From assembly GCF_019711435.1 (NCBI RefSeq), contig NZ_JAIGNK010000005.1, forward strand, positions 1 to 64,000: a stretch of DNA of 64,000 nt, written 5' to 3'. Both the position numbers and the translations under genes were made by a program. The DNA is from Qipengyuania polymorpha (lineage in GTDB: Bacteria > Pseudomonadota > Alphaproteobacteria > Sphingomonadales > Sphingomonadaceae). Of this stretch, positions 38,213 to 46,406 are shown one piece after another. Numbering within the stretch: position 1 is the stretch's first letter; each line of letters begins with the position of its first letter. The notes under the pieces are model-generated. The model made no database searches. It saw nothing but the letters and a program-made list of their open reading frames with translations, and was not told the DNA's origin.

Positions 38213-41170
38213 ATGAGGATCAGGGCCACCCTGATGGCGGGCATCTGTGCAGGTGCATTCGCAGTTCCGGCCTATGCGCAGGACGTCACCGGCGACAGCA
38301 GCGAGTCCGGGATCGTCGAAGAGACCGATGGCAGCCGCATCATCATCGTCACCGCGCAGCGCCAGGCGCAAAGCCTTCAGGAAGTGCCGATTGCGGTCAG
38401 CGCCTTCGATGCCGAAGCGCTCGAAGCGCAGCAGATCGAGAACAGCAGCGATCTCCAGCTTTCCCTGCCCAACATCACCTTCACCAAGACCAATTTCACA
38501 TCGTCCAGCTTCACCATCCGCGGCATCGGCGATCTGTGCGTCGGCACCTCGTGCGATTCCGCCACCGGCATCCACATCAACGAAATGCCGCTGACCAATT
38601 CGCGTCTGTTCGAAACCGAATTCTTCGATCTCGAACGTGTCGAGGTCCTGCGTGGGCCGCAGGGTACTCTGTTCGGCCGCAATGCGACTTCGGGCGTCGT
38701 GAACGTCGTCACCGCCAAGCCCGACCTTACCGGGTTCGGTGCCGCTGCCGAATTCGAATACGGCAATTACAACAGCATCAAGGCCAAGGGCATGGTCAAC
38801 GTGCCGATCGGCGATACGCTGGGCGTGCGCGTGGCGGGCTATTTCCTCGACCGCGACGGCTTCGTGAACAACCTCGTCACCGGCAACGATATCGACGACC
38901 GTAATATGTACGCCATTCGCGGCACCGTCATGTGGGAGCCGACCGCCGATACCCGCCTGACGCTGATGGGATATTACTTCGAGGAAGACGATGCGCGTTC
39001 GCGTATCCAGAAACAGCTCTGTAACCGCGACCCCACCGGCGTGCTCGGCTGTCTGCCCGACCGTCTCGGCAACGACGTGACCAACGCGAATTCGACGCTG
39101 GCCGGGGTGCTGGGCTCGAACGAACTGCTTGCGATTGCTGTGAGTCCGGCCTTCGCGCCGCTCGGTCTCGGAAGCCTCTATGGCCCCGACGCCTTCCAGA
39201 ATGCGGTCAACCCCACCGACCTGCGCACCGTCGCCATCGATTACGAACCGACCTATTTCGCTCGTGAAGAAATCTATATGGCGACGCTCGAGCAGGACAT
39301 CGGCGCGCTGACCGTCTCGCTCACCGGCGGTTATACCAAGAACCGCATCGACACGACCACCGACTACAATTTGAGCCAGCAGGATTCGCTCGCGAACAAT
39401 CCCGGCCTGTTGGCGCTCCAGGCCTTTGCCGCCAGCCCGACGCTCGGGTTCGCATTTGCGCCGGTTGCCAACACGCTCATCCCGAACGGGCCGGCAGGGG
39501 GAGTATGCCAATCGGCGACCGATCCCAATGGCGTCGGCGTATTCGGCGGCAACAGCATCGGTTGCTTCGACACCAGCCTCAACTTCGACCGGTCCGAACA
39601 GGACCAGCGGCAGTACAATGCCGAAATCAACATCAGCAGCGACTTCGACGGGGCTTTCAATTTCCTCGTCGGCGCGAGCTATCTCGATGCCAAGATCTCG
39701 GACAACAGCTACTATGTGAACAGCTTCGGCCTCGATTACGCGGCCGGTATTCTCGGTGCTGCCGTCACGGCATCGGGTGCGACCGGAGGAACGCCGGTTT
39801 ACCGCATCTCGCCCTTCTACCGGAACAACACGCCGGAGATGAACCTCACCAGCTACGGTATCTTCGGTGAGGTATACCTGCAGGCAACCGATCGCCTGAA
39901 GTTCACCGCAGGCCTGCGCTACAACAATGACGAGAAATCACTGCGTGCCCGCACCCTGCTTTATAGCGATGGCAACTCGACCGAGTTCAGCGGCGGCCAG
40001 GCGCTCATCGCGCCCTATTCGGCGCAGGACATCACCGATGCGCTGAACTATGCCGCAGCCGATTTCGACCGTGCGACGCCGGGCGTGCAGGAGTTCACCG
40101 AACGCGACGTCAGTTTCGACCGCCTGACCGGGCGCTTCGTGGCCGACTTCGAGCTGACTCCGGACAACCTGCTCTACGCTTCCTATTCGCGGGGCTACAA
40201 GTCCGGCGGTATCAACCCGCCGCTGTCGGTGGGGGCGGTCAACGAGACCTTCGCTCCCGAAGATGTGGACGCCTTCGAAATCGGTTCGAAGAATGTCTTC
40301 GGCAACGGCGATCTGGTCCTCAACCTGACCGGGTTCTATTACAAGTACAGCGGGCTGCAGCTCAGCCGCATTATTTCGCGCACCTCGGTGAACGACAATA
40401 TCGATGCCGATATCTGGGGCATCGAAGCGGAAGCCATCGTCTCACCGGCGGCGAACGTGCTGGTCAATTTCAACGCCAGCTACCTCAATTCGGAAGTGTC
40501 CGAGAGCAAGCTGCTGATCAATCCGCGCGATGTCTCGGCAGGTCAGGACGACACCGTCATCATCAAGGACATCAGCCTTGGCAGCAACTGTGCGGTGACA
40601 TCCGATATCGGCAGTGCAGAGCAGGCGAACAATTTCGTCAATTACGTCAACGGGGTAGTTTTGGGCGGTGTGTTGCAGCCCACCACGCCGATCCCCTCAA
40701 CCAACACTACGGGCGCCTTCTCGCTCTGCCAGGCGTTATTCGATGTTGCTGCTGTGGGGGGAGCTGGCTTCGGCGGCATCACGGTGTCTTCGGGTATCCC
40801 GGTCGACATCCAGGGCAGCCAGCTGCCGCAGGCGCCCGAATTCAAGTTCTCGGTGGGTGCGCAGTACACGCATGAATTCAGCAACGGCATGAGCCTCGTG
40901 CCGCGCGTCGACGTGTCCTACCAGGGCGAAAGCTACGGCAGCATCTTCAACGACAATATCAACCGCATCCAGGGCTATGAAATCGTCAACGCCCAGTTGC
41001 AGCTGAACGGTCAGGACGAGCGCTGGTATGTACGCGGCTTCGTCCAGAACATGTTCGACAGCGATGCAGTGACCGGGCTTTACGTCACCGACCAGTCGTC
41101 GGGCCTGTTCACCAACATCTTCACGCTCGATCCGCGCCGCTACGGTGTCGCTGTGGGCGCGAAGTTCTAG
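38213..41170 (+). CDS. TonB-dependent receptor, large sphingomonad type
   Basis: The 985-aa receptor has signal peptide AVPAYAQ, the TonB box-like IIIVTAQRQAQSLQEVPIAV, and a plug with RVEVLRGPQGTLFGRNATSGV. It carries a barrel motif YASYSRGYKSGGINPP and ends RRYGVAVGAKF. This group takes up aromatic, plant-derived or siderophore-like ligands in many sphingomonads; the ligand here is unknown. GGGAAGAGGAGAGGG precedes the ATG. It stands alone between the VirB cluster and a terminator. Confidence 0.94.
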   Translation: MRIRATLMAGICAGAFAVPAYAQDVTGDSSESGIVEETDGSRIIIVTAQRQAQSLQEVPIAVSAFDAEALEAQQIENSSDLQLSLPNITFTKTNFTSSSFTIRGIGDLCVGTSCDSATGIHINEMPLTNSRLFETEFFDLERVEVLRGPQGTLFGRNATSGVVNVVTAKPDLTGFGAAAEFEYGNYNSIKAKGMVNVPIGDTLGVRVAGYFLDRDGFVNNLVTGNDIDDRNMYAIRGTVMWEPTADTRLTLMGYYFEEDDARSRIQKQLCNRDPTGVLGCLPDRLGNDVTNANSTLAGVLGSNELLAIAVSPAFAPLGLGSLYGPDAFQNAVNPTDLRTVAIDYEPTYFAREEIYMATLEQDIGALTVSLTGGYTKNRIDTTTDYNLSQQDSLANNPGLLALQAFAASPTLGFAFAPVANTLIPNGPAGGVCQSATDPNGVGVFGGNSIGCFDTSLNFDRSEQDQRQYNAEINISSDFDGAFNFLVGASYLDAKISDNSYYVNSFGLDYAAGILGAAVTASGATGGTPVYRISPFYRNNTPEMNLTSYGIFGEVYLQATDRLKFTAGLRYNNDEKSLRARTLLYSDGNSTEFSGGQALIAPYSAQDITDALNYAAADFDRATPGVQEFTERDVSFDRLTGRFVADFELTPDNLLYASYSRGYKSGGINPPLSVGAVNETFAPEDVDAFEIGSKNVFGNGDLVLNLTGFYYKYSGLQLSRIISRTSVNDNIDADIWGIEAEAIVSPAANVLVNFNASYLNSEVSESKLLINPRDVSAGQDDTVIIKDISLGSNCAVTSDIGSAEQANNFVNYVNGVVLGGVLQPTTPIPSTNTTGAFSLCQALFDVAAVGGAGFGGITVSSGIPVDIQGSQLPQAPEFKFSVGAQYTHEFSNGMSLVPRVDVSYQGESYGSIFNDNINRIQGYEIVNAQLQLNGQDERWYVRGFVQNMFDSDAVTGLYVTDQSSGLFTNIFTLDPRRYGVAVGAKF

Positions 41171-41195
41171 GCGGACCTGTTAAAAGGGGGAGGGA

Positions 41196-41222
41196 GGGGC
41201 GGCCTGCGGGTCGCCCCTTTTC
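41196..41222 (+). terminator. Terminator between TBDR and yhhQ-like gene
   Basis: GGGGCGGCC (41196-41204) pairs with GGTCGCCCC (41209-41217), including one G-T pair, around TGCG. TTTTCC follows. It ends the 985-aa TBDR message just before the convergent yhhQ-like stop. Confidence 0.8.
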
Positions 41223-41981
41223 CTATGCGCGGGTGTCGGAATTCGCGAAGGGCGAGAAATCGGTGTCGGTATCGAAAATCTCGACCCCCTCGGCCTGTTT
41301 CAGCCTGCCGACCACGACATAGGTCACCGGCGTCAGGACCGCTTCCCACAGGACCTTGAGCGCCCAATTGGTGACCATGACAGTGAGCACCGCGCTGGTC
41401 TCCCAGATGCCGAGGAACGCGACGGGATAGAAAATCGCGCTGTCGACCGCCTGGCCGACCACGGTCGATCCGATCGTGCGGCTCCACAGCGCCTTGCCTC
41501 CCGTCCAGATTTTCATCCGCGCAAGGACATAGGAATTGACGAACTCGCCCGCCCAGAAGGCGATGATGGAGGCGAGCACGATGCGCGGGACGAGGCCGAA
41601 AACGCTCTTGTAGGCCTCTTGTCCGTCCCAGCCGTCGGCGGGCGGCATGGCGACGACGGCCCAGCTCATCAGCGCCATGAAGACCATCGCGGCAAAGCCC
41701 GTCCAGATGACACGCCGCGCGCGGGCATAACCATAAACCTCGGTAAGCACGTCGCCGATGACGTAGCTGACGGGGAAGAACAGGATTCCCGCGCCGAAGA
41801 TGAACATGCCCTCGGGCGCGGGCCACCAGCCTTCGGGCCAGAAACCGACCGGGATGGCCGAAAGCTTGGCCGCGCCGATGATATTGGACAGCAGCAGCAC
41901 GGTCACGAATGCAGCCATCACAAGATCATAGAAGCGGAAGCGTGGCTCGGTGGTCGTGGCTGAAGGGAGGGGCTTTTCCAT
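41223..41981 (-). CDS. yhhQ: VUT-family queuosine precursor transporter (YhhQ-like)
   Basis: The 252-aa membrane protein has about six hydrophobic helices and the family pattern FFPVSYVIGDVLTEVYGYARARR, together with GSTVVGQAVDSAIFYPVAF. YhhQ homologues import queuine or preQ0/preQ1 for tRNA modification. No preQ1 riboswitch is visible in the 60 bases between its start and the tRNA-Arg gene. Confidence 0.9.
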   Translation of the reverse strand: MEKPLPSATTTEPRFRFYDLVMAAFVTVLLLSNIIGAAKLSAIPVGFWPEGWWPAPEGMFIFGAGILFFPVSYVIGDVLTEVYGYARARRVIWTGFAAMVFMALMSWAVVAMPPADGWDGQEAYKSVFGLVPRIVLASIIAFWAGEFVNSYVLARMKIWTGGKALWSRTIGSTVVGQAVDSAIFYPVAFLGIWETSAVLTVMVTNWALKVLWEAVLTPVTYVVVGRLKQAEGVEIFDTDTDFSPFANSDTRA

Positions 41982-42041
41982 AAGCCGCTGCCTATCGCCG
42001 ATTGGCCTACACGCAAAGCCGCGTTATGGGCAGGTCGGCGC

Positions 42042-42118
42042 GCGCCCGTAGCTCATCTGGATAGAGCGCGAGACTTCTAATCTTGAGGCAGCAGGTTCGA
42101 GTCCTGCCGGGCGCGCCA
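42042..42118 (+). tRNA. tRNA-Arg (TCT), integration target
   Basis: This 77-nt cloverleaf has acceptor GCGCCCG/CGGGCGC, anticodon loop CTTCTAA giving TCT, T arm GCAGG/CCTGC and encoded CCA. Its last 46 bases (42073-42118) recur at 52394-52439, so it is the attachment site of the element that follows. The gene is complete after integration. Confidence 0.96.
42073..42118 (+). repeat. attL: 46-bp core repeat inside tRNA-Arg
   Basis: ACTTCTAATC...GGGCGCGCCA is identical over 46 bases to 52394-52439. The following bases differ (C versus T), fixing the right edge. The crossover probably lies in the anticodon arm, as for other P4-type integrases. Confidence 0.93.
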
Positions 42119-42137
42119 CTTTTGCGAAGTTTTGAGA

Positions 42138-42172
42138 GTTACCTTGGCTTAGCTAGGTAACGTATAGGTAAC
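42138..42172. repeat. Left arm-type repeats (GTTACCT, AGGTAAC x2)
   Basis: GTTACCT (42138-42144) and AGGTAAC (42155-42161, 42166-42172) lie 20-54 bases inside attL. The same heptamer occurs four times near attR. These are likely arm-binding sites of the integrase N-terminal domain or of AlpA. Confidence 0.7.
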
Positions 42173-42213
42173 AATGCGCTGATGCGGCGCGCCAAGGATA
42201 GGGGCAGATTCGG

Positions 42214-42624
42214 ATGGACCTTCAGACCTTTGTCGCTGAGACGCTTTCACAGATTGTCGCCGGGGTTGACGACGCAAAAAGATTCATAGCTGAGAAAGAG
42301 ATCGAAGCCGAGGTAAACCCAACCCGTCGCGAAGCTGGGAGGGGGGCTAAGGTAGCCAATCCATCACCGGTGGAATTTGATGTGGCAATAACGGTCACAG
42401 ATGCGACGGACGATAATTCGGCGGAGAAAGTAGGCGGCAAAGCGGGACTAATCAGCGTCCTCTCCCTTCAGGCATCCGCAGAGCTATCTTCGGGATCAGC
42501 GAGCGGTCGTAGTGAGACCAACGCTAGCCGCATCAAGTTCAGTGTAATGTTAGCGCAACCTGCACACGTGACCGAATATCCTAAGCCACGACTGCAAGAG
42601 GGCGGAAGCTGGAAAACAGCCTAA
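42214..42624 (+). CDS. Small protein resembling trypco2-type conflict-system domain
   Basis: The 136-aa soluble protein has an N-terminal helix (FVAETLSQIVAGVDDAKRF), then beta strands VEFDVAITVTD, a GGKAGLISVLSL strand and a closing RIKFSVMLAQP. This layout recalls trypsin-co-occurring domain 2 proteins of NTP-dependent conflict systems. The match is from memory of the pattern, so it is tentative. It is one of the few plus-strand genes of the element, placed at its left edge like cargo. A GGGGCAG site precedes the ATG. Confidence 0.65.
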   Translation: MDLQTFVAETLSQIVAGVDDAKRFIAEKEIEAEVNPTRREAGRGAKVANPSPVEFDVAITVTDATDDNSAEKVGGKAGLISVLSLQASAELSSGSASGRSETNASRIKFSVMLAQPAHVTEYPKPRLQEGGSWKTA

Positions 42625-42743
42625 AAGCTAACCTCGCAAGCTGTGTTCGTCGCGCCCCTATGGCCGCAAGTCTGACATTTTCGATGGTCCCTCAAATTAG
42701 GAATAGAACGTTGACCACGCCGCCCAGCGGTTTCATCAGACAT
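42621..42743 (-). CDS. Tiny zinc-knuckle protein or duplicated remnant (40 aa)
   Basis: An open frame from ATG 42743 to TAG 42621 encodes 40 aa ending KCQTCGHRGAT-N-TACEVSF. This matches the C-terminus of the 76-aa zinc protein at 43087-43317 (KCRECGHRGAT-V-TACEVNI), and similarity extends upstream (SIPNLRDHR versus SIASLEDRA). It is either a separate small gene or the tail of a duplicated, truncated copy. Its stop overlaps the convergent trypco2-like stop. Confidence 0.55.
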   Translation of the reverse strand: MSDETAGRRGQRSIPNLRDHRKCQTCGHRGATNTACEVSF

Positions 42744-42786
42744 TCCTTAGCAGTGGAATTTGTTACCGTCGTCTATTTATCGCAAA

Positions 42787-43020
42787 CTAAGCCACCTCTG
42801 CTCTGTTTCGCAGATACCCCGCAAGACTGCTCATTGACCAAACAATAAGCATTTCGACTAATCTCTCAGGATCAGTCGTCGCGACCCCAAGGAACCCAGA
42901 AAATACGACTCCAGCAATTGGAACTCCAAGCAGGGATTTCCATTCATCCGGCGGTATCCATCGGCCGAACTCAAAAAAGAAGAGCGCTAACGCGACAGTC
43001 GCGTAGTCGATAAAGTCCAT
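42787..43020 (-). CDS. Small membrane protein, holin-like
   Basis: The 77-aa protein has two hydrophobic segments (FIDYATVALALFFFEFG and a second around LLGVPIAGVVFSGFLG) and a third weaker one, with a basic C-terminus (YLRNRAEVA). ATG 43020 has a perfect GAGAGGAGACAG site, preferred over the longer frame. Size and topology suit a phage holin, but no endolysin lies beside it, so this is inference. Confidence 0.65.
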   Translation of the reverse strand: MDFIDYATVALALFFFEFGRWIPPDEWKSLLGVPIAGVVFSGFLGVATTDPERLVEMLIVWSMSSLAGYLRNRAEVA

Positions 43021-43086
43021 CTGTCTCCTCTCAAATTCCCGTGGCTGGTATTTGCTACACAAAGACGGATTTCTTTTCAAAGTTGG

Positions 43087-43317
43087 CTAGATATTCACTT
43101 CACACGCAGTGACAGTCGCACCCCTGTGGCCACATTCCCGGCACTTGGCGCGATCCTCCAGGCTGGCAATCGACAACGGTGCGCGCCGCCTGTTTAGTTC
43201 CACCATCATCTCGACCGCATTGGCCTCGATAACGCGACCGCAGCCGCTGCAAGTGATGCGCAGGTTGTAGCCTTGGCGGGCGAACTCATTGACCGAATCG
43301 AGAGAGTGGCGGACCAT
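43087..43317 (-). CDS. Small two-CxxC zinc-binding protein
   Basis: The 76-aa protein has CSGCGR (about 24-29) and CRECGHRG (about 58-65), a four-cysteine zinc ribbon. A 40-aa relative of its C-terminal half lies at 42621-42743. It may be a nucleic-acid-binding accessory protein of the element. Confidence 0.65.
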   Translation of the reverse strand: MVRHSLDSVNEFARQGYNLRITCSGCGRVIEANAVEMMVELNRRRAPLSIASLEDRAKCRECGHRGATVTACEVNI

Positions 43318-43350
43318 GCTTCAAATGGAACATGGCGAGAACATTGGTCA

Positions 43351-43482
43351 ATGAAGGATTGGCGCGACAAGGAGCCTCAGCCGGGGGACCGCTTCGCCAA
43401 ACTGGAGTTTGCAGGGCTGTTGGTCTTGGCGCTTTTCTGCTTCGGAGTGGCGGTGTTCGTAGTGGTACGCCGCTTGCTCTAG
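43351..43482 (+). CDS. Possible single-pass membrane micro-protein (43 aa)
   Basis: An open frame from ATG 43351 encodes a charged N-terminus (MKDWRDKEPQPGDR) and one hydrophobic helix ending VVVRRLL. A longer frame starts at 43273. No strong ribosome site is visible. It lies on the strand opposite to most element genes, so it may be spurious. Confidence 0.35.
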   Translation: MKDWRDKEPQPGDRFAKLEFAGLLVLALFCFGVAVFVVVRRLL

Positions 43483-43664
43483 TTTATCGTTGCGCCATCG
43501 CGCTCCATCGCCTCGCGTATTCGGCGGGCCGCGCGGGCAAAGCCCATGCCGATTGCTGCGCGAGGAAGGCCAAAAGCGATGGCCTCTTGCTCCACCGCTT
43601 CAAGCTGCTTTGCGAGGATTTCGGCAATCTCGTCATTGCTGAATTGGCTTGCGTCCAGTTTCAT
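43479..43664 (-). CDS. Hypothetical 61-aa protein after the tape measure gene
   Basis: The short helical protein (DEIAEILAKQLEAVEQEAIAFGL...ARRIREAMERDG) starts at ATG 43664, 3 bases after the tape measure stop, with GGGGTTTGAGA upstream. Coupling to the tape measure gene suggests a related assembly role; no family is recognised. Confidence 0.55.
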   Translation of the reverse strand: MKLDASQFSNDEIAEILAKQLEAVEQEAIAFGLPRAAIGMGFARAARRIREAMERDGATIN

Positions 43665-43666
43665 TC

Positions 43667-46288
43667 TCAAACCCCGTTCAGTTTGCGGCGAAGTTCGCGC
43701 GCAATCTGGCCTTCGCTTTTGCGGAAGCTATCCGCGTCGGGTGTGTTCACCGTCATATGGATCGGTCTCATGCTTTGCTGGCCCATCGGACCTTGAAGCA
43801 TGGCGCTTGTTACGCCTGCCGTTTTGACCTTTGACCCGCGTGGGAGGTTCACAAGCTCCGGCCCGCGCTCACCGACAAGCGCCATGCCGCCAGGAGCAAA
43901 GCTAGTGCCAGTGGCGAAGCCGGGAATTGGAATGCCCATTGCCCCGGCTAGCGGCTTGATAACTGCTTGCTGAATTTGCAGCCGGATCAGGTCGGCAAGA
44001 ATGCTTTTCACAACGCCGGAAACCGTGTCGCGCAAATTGCGGAAGTTCACAATTGCATCCGTCAGCGCATCATTAAGCGATTCAAGACCGCGAATTTTGA
44101 TGCGGTCCAATTCCTCGCCAATCTGCGCGCCCGTCTTGCTTATCTCGCGCCCATAGCGTTCCGCGTCGGTTTCGTTGCGCCTTGCATCCTCGGCACGCTC
44201 TCCGGCCTCAATAGCCTCCAGACTGTCTAGGATGGCCTGTGCGCGCCTTTTCTCGGCATCGGCTGCCGTAGAGCTGGCAATGACCATCTCTAGCTGGTTG
44301 CGCCTGTATTCCTGCTCCAGTGCAAGAATCTCGGCAGCAATGAGCTTCCGCTCGGCCTGCGTGTTGGCCATGCTGTATTGAAGGTCCAGCTTGTCGCGCT
44401 CAATGTCCACGCGGGTTGCGGCCATGTCCGCTGCCTCGCGCTCCAGTTCCACCATGCGCTGATACTCCACCGCCGCTCGTTCGCGGTCGGCAAGGAACTC
44501 CACCGCTCCGGCAAGCTCGCGCTTTTGCGCTTCGTTGTAGTCCTCGTTAGCCTCAATCTCTTTCAAGGCCTGAAGGCGGGCAAGCTCCACGCTGCGCAGC
44601 TCCAGTTCAGCCCTTTCCTCCGCGCTGGTGGCAACCGCCGACATCGCGGACCATGTGCGCTCATAGAGCGCGCCAAGGTCGCGCTTGAACTGGTCCTCAA
44701 TTTCCGCCTTGCTACGCCCGGAGCCGCGTGCATTGCTGCCAGTGGCGCTACCGCTTGAAGTGGAGGGTGGGACATACGAGTTGACCGGAGCGGGCGCGGT
44801 GATCTTCTTGCGCGCATCGGCAAGGTCTTTGTTTAGCTCTTCAAGCTGCGCTGCGAAGCCGTCCGCAAGGTCGCGAGCCTTGCCAACCTCGGTATCGCCT
44901 AGGCCCTGAATGAAGCCAGCCGTTCCGGCCACGCCGCCAGTCGTCGCGTTGCGCTGTGTGCGGGTGCGGATTTGCGCAAGGCGAAGCTCGGCTTTCGCCA
45001 TCTGGAGCTTCCACCATACGGCATCGCGCTCCTGCTTTGTCATCTCGTAAGTCGCGCGGGCAGATTCCAGCGCAGCCTTGCGGGCCTCGCCGTGGGCGGT
45101 CGCAAGGTTGTCGGTTGCCTCCCTAAGCTTGTCAGTGACGCGCTTGTTAATGGCCTGCTGCTCGGCAAGTTTCTTCGCCGTGTCAGTGTGCAGCTTGCTG
45201 CGGTTTGCGACGAGGTAAATCACGCCCGCCACAACTGTCAGTGCGGCAATCCACGGTAGTGCCGTTGCGAGCACGGAACCTATCGCCGCTTTCAAGCCTG
45301 CGAGGATTGGAATTGCAGAGCCGCTTGCTGTGGCGGCCGCCGTCACCATCCCCCCAAAGGTTTTGAAGGCTGCAATGGCCGGGGCGATGATTTGCGTTAC
45401 GCCGCCCACCGCAATGCCTAGCGGGCCTAGAACTGCCAACGCCGCGCCTACGCCTGCCGCTAGCTGGAAAGCAAAGGGGCTGGCCTTGGCTAGCTTGGAA
45501 GTGAAGTCCGCAATCGCGGTCACAATATTGGTCAGGCCTTCAAGCAGGCCGCTATTCACGAAAGCAATGGTTAGCTGCCGCGTGGCGCTCGTCATTTCGC
45601 GCTGTGCTTCGGTGTATTCCTCTAGCTGCTTTGCATCGCTGCTGGAGACAATCGTAGCCTTGCTGGCAAGCCTGTCGAACTCGCGTCCGCTTTCGGCCAG
45701 GAGCGGGATTAGGCCGCTGGCTTCGTCGGCAATGGACTCCATGTAGAAGACCATTTGCTCTTGCGAAACGCCGGCCTTCGAGAGGCTGTCATAGTAAAGC
45801 TGCAAGGCATCCTTGCCGCTTAGGCCCCGGAAGGCCTCGGCGGTCAGGTTAACCTTGGGCGCAATGTTCTCGAAAAAGTCGGCCATTTCGCCGCCGCCCG
45901 TGCTGGCAAAGTCGCCAATCTTGTCGCGGGTGTCTTTGAGAATGTCGCCTAGCTTTTCGGCATTAATACCAACGCCCACACTCGCGGCATGGGCAAGGCG
46001 CTGGAAGCGCTCAAAGCCCTCGCCAGCAAGGCGAGCCGAATTGGCCATGCTCTTGCTTTCCTGCGCCATCGTGCCTGCCGCGCGTCCAAAGGCCAACGCC
46101 ACCCCTGCGATGGGCGCAGTGAGGCCAACGGTGAGGCTCTTGCCGATGTTCTGAAGGTCGCGGCCCATGCGCTTCATGTTGCGCTCCGACTTCTTCATCT
46201 GTTTTTCGGCAGCATCTAAGCCGGATTTGAACTCTCCAGAGTCCAAGCCCAAGCTGATTAACAGGCTGCCAAGCATGGTAGTGGCCAA
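43667..46288 (-). CDS. Phage tail tape measure protein
   Basis: The 873-aa protein begins GSLLISLGLDSGEFKSGLDAAEKQMKKSERNMKRMG, typical of tape measure N-termini. It has hydrophobic segments near 265-375, long coiled coils (about 380-740), and ends ALVGERGPELVNLPRGSKV, the usual tape measure C-terminal motif. By the known ruler relation (about 0.15 nm per residue) it would set a tail of about 130 nm. TTG 46288 has GGAG upstream; ATG 46276 is an alternative. No other tail gene surrounds it. Confidence 0.9.
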   Translation of the reverse strand: MATTMLGSLLISLGLDSGEFKSGLDAAEKQMKKSERNMKRMGRDLQNIGKSLTVGLTAPIAGVALAFGRAAGTMAQESKSMANSARLAGEGFERFQRLAHAASVGVGINAEKLGDILKDTRDKIGDFASTGGGEMADFFENIAPKVNLTAEAFRGLSGKDALQLYYDSLSKAGVSQEQMVFYMESIADEASGLIPLLAESGREFDRLASKATIVSSSDAKQLEEYTEAQREMTSATRQLTIAFVNSGLLEGLTNIVTAIADFTSKLAKASPFAFQLAAGVGAALAVLGPLGIAVGGVTQIIAPAIAAFKTFGGMVTAAATASGSAIPILAGLKAAIGSVLATALPWIAALTVVAGVIYLVANRSKLHTDTAKKLAEQQAINKRVTDKLREATDNLATAHGEARKAALESARATYEMTKQERDAVWWKLQMAKAELRLAQIRTRTQRNATTGGVAGTAGFIQGLGDTEVGKARDLADGFAAQLEELNKDLADARKKITAPAPVNSYVPPSTSSGSATGSNARGSGRSKAEIEDQFKRDLGALYERTWSAMSAVATSAEERAELELRSVELARLQALKEIEANEDYNEAQKRELAGAVEFLADRERAAVEYQRMVELEREAADMAATRVDIERDKLDLQYSMANTQAERKLIAAEILALEQEYRRNQLEMVIASSTAADAEKRRAQAILDSLEAIEAGERAEDARRNETDAERYGREISKTGAQIGEELDRIKIRGLESLNDALTDAIVNFRNLRDTVSGVVKSILADLIRLQIQQAVIKPLAGAMGIPIPGFATGTSFAPGGMALVGERGPELVNLPRGSKVKTAGVTSAMLQGPMGQQSMRPIHMTVNTPDADSFRKSEGQIARELRRKLNGV

Positions 46289-46316
46289 GTGCGGAACTCC
46301 AATTGTTTAGGGGAAT

Positions 46317-46400
46317 GGGAGAGGGGTCTCCTTGGGGGAGGACCGTTCCCCCTCTCCCACCCAGGAAACCCGGCGGCGAACCTTGCGAGCAGCCGCCGGG
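46317..46400. terminator. Two hairpins between capsid and tape measure genes
   Basis: CCCGGCGGC (46369-46377) pairs with GCCGCCGGG (46392-46400), followed on the minus strand by TTTCC, right after the capsid stop. GGGAGAGGGG (46317-46326) pairs with CCCCTCTCCC (46349-46358). Together they may end or damp the capsid transcript before the tape measure gene. Confidence 0.6.
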
Positions 46401-46406
46401 AAAAGG

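Noticed and set aside
41982..42041. preQ1 riboswitch before the yhhQ-like gene
   Set aside because: Only 60 bases lie between the gene and tRNA-Arg, and no preQ1 aptamer pattern is visible.
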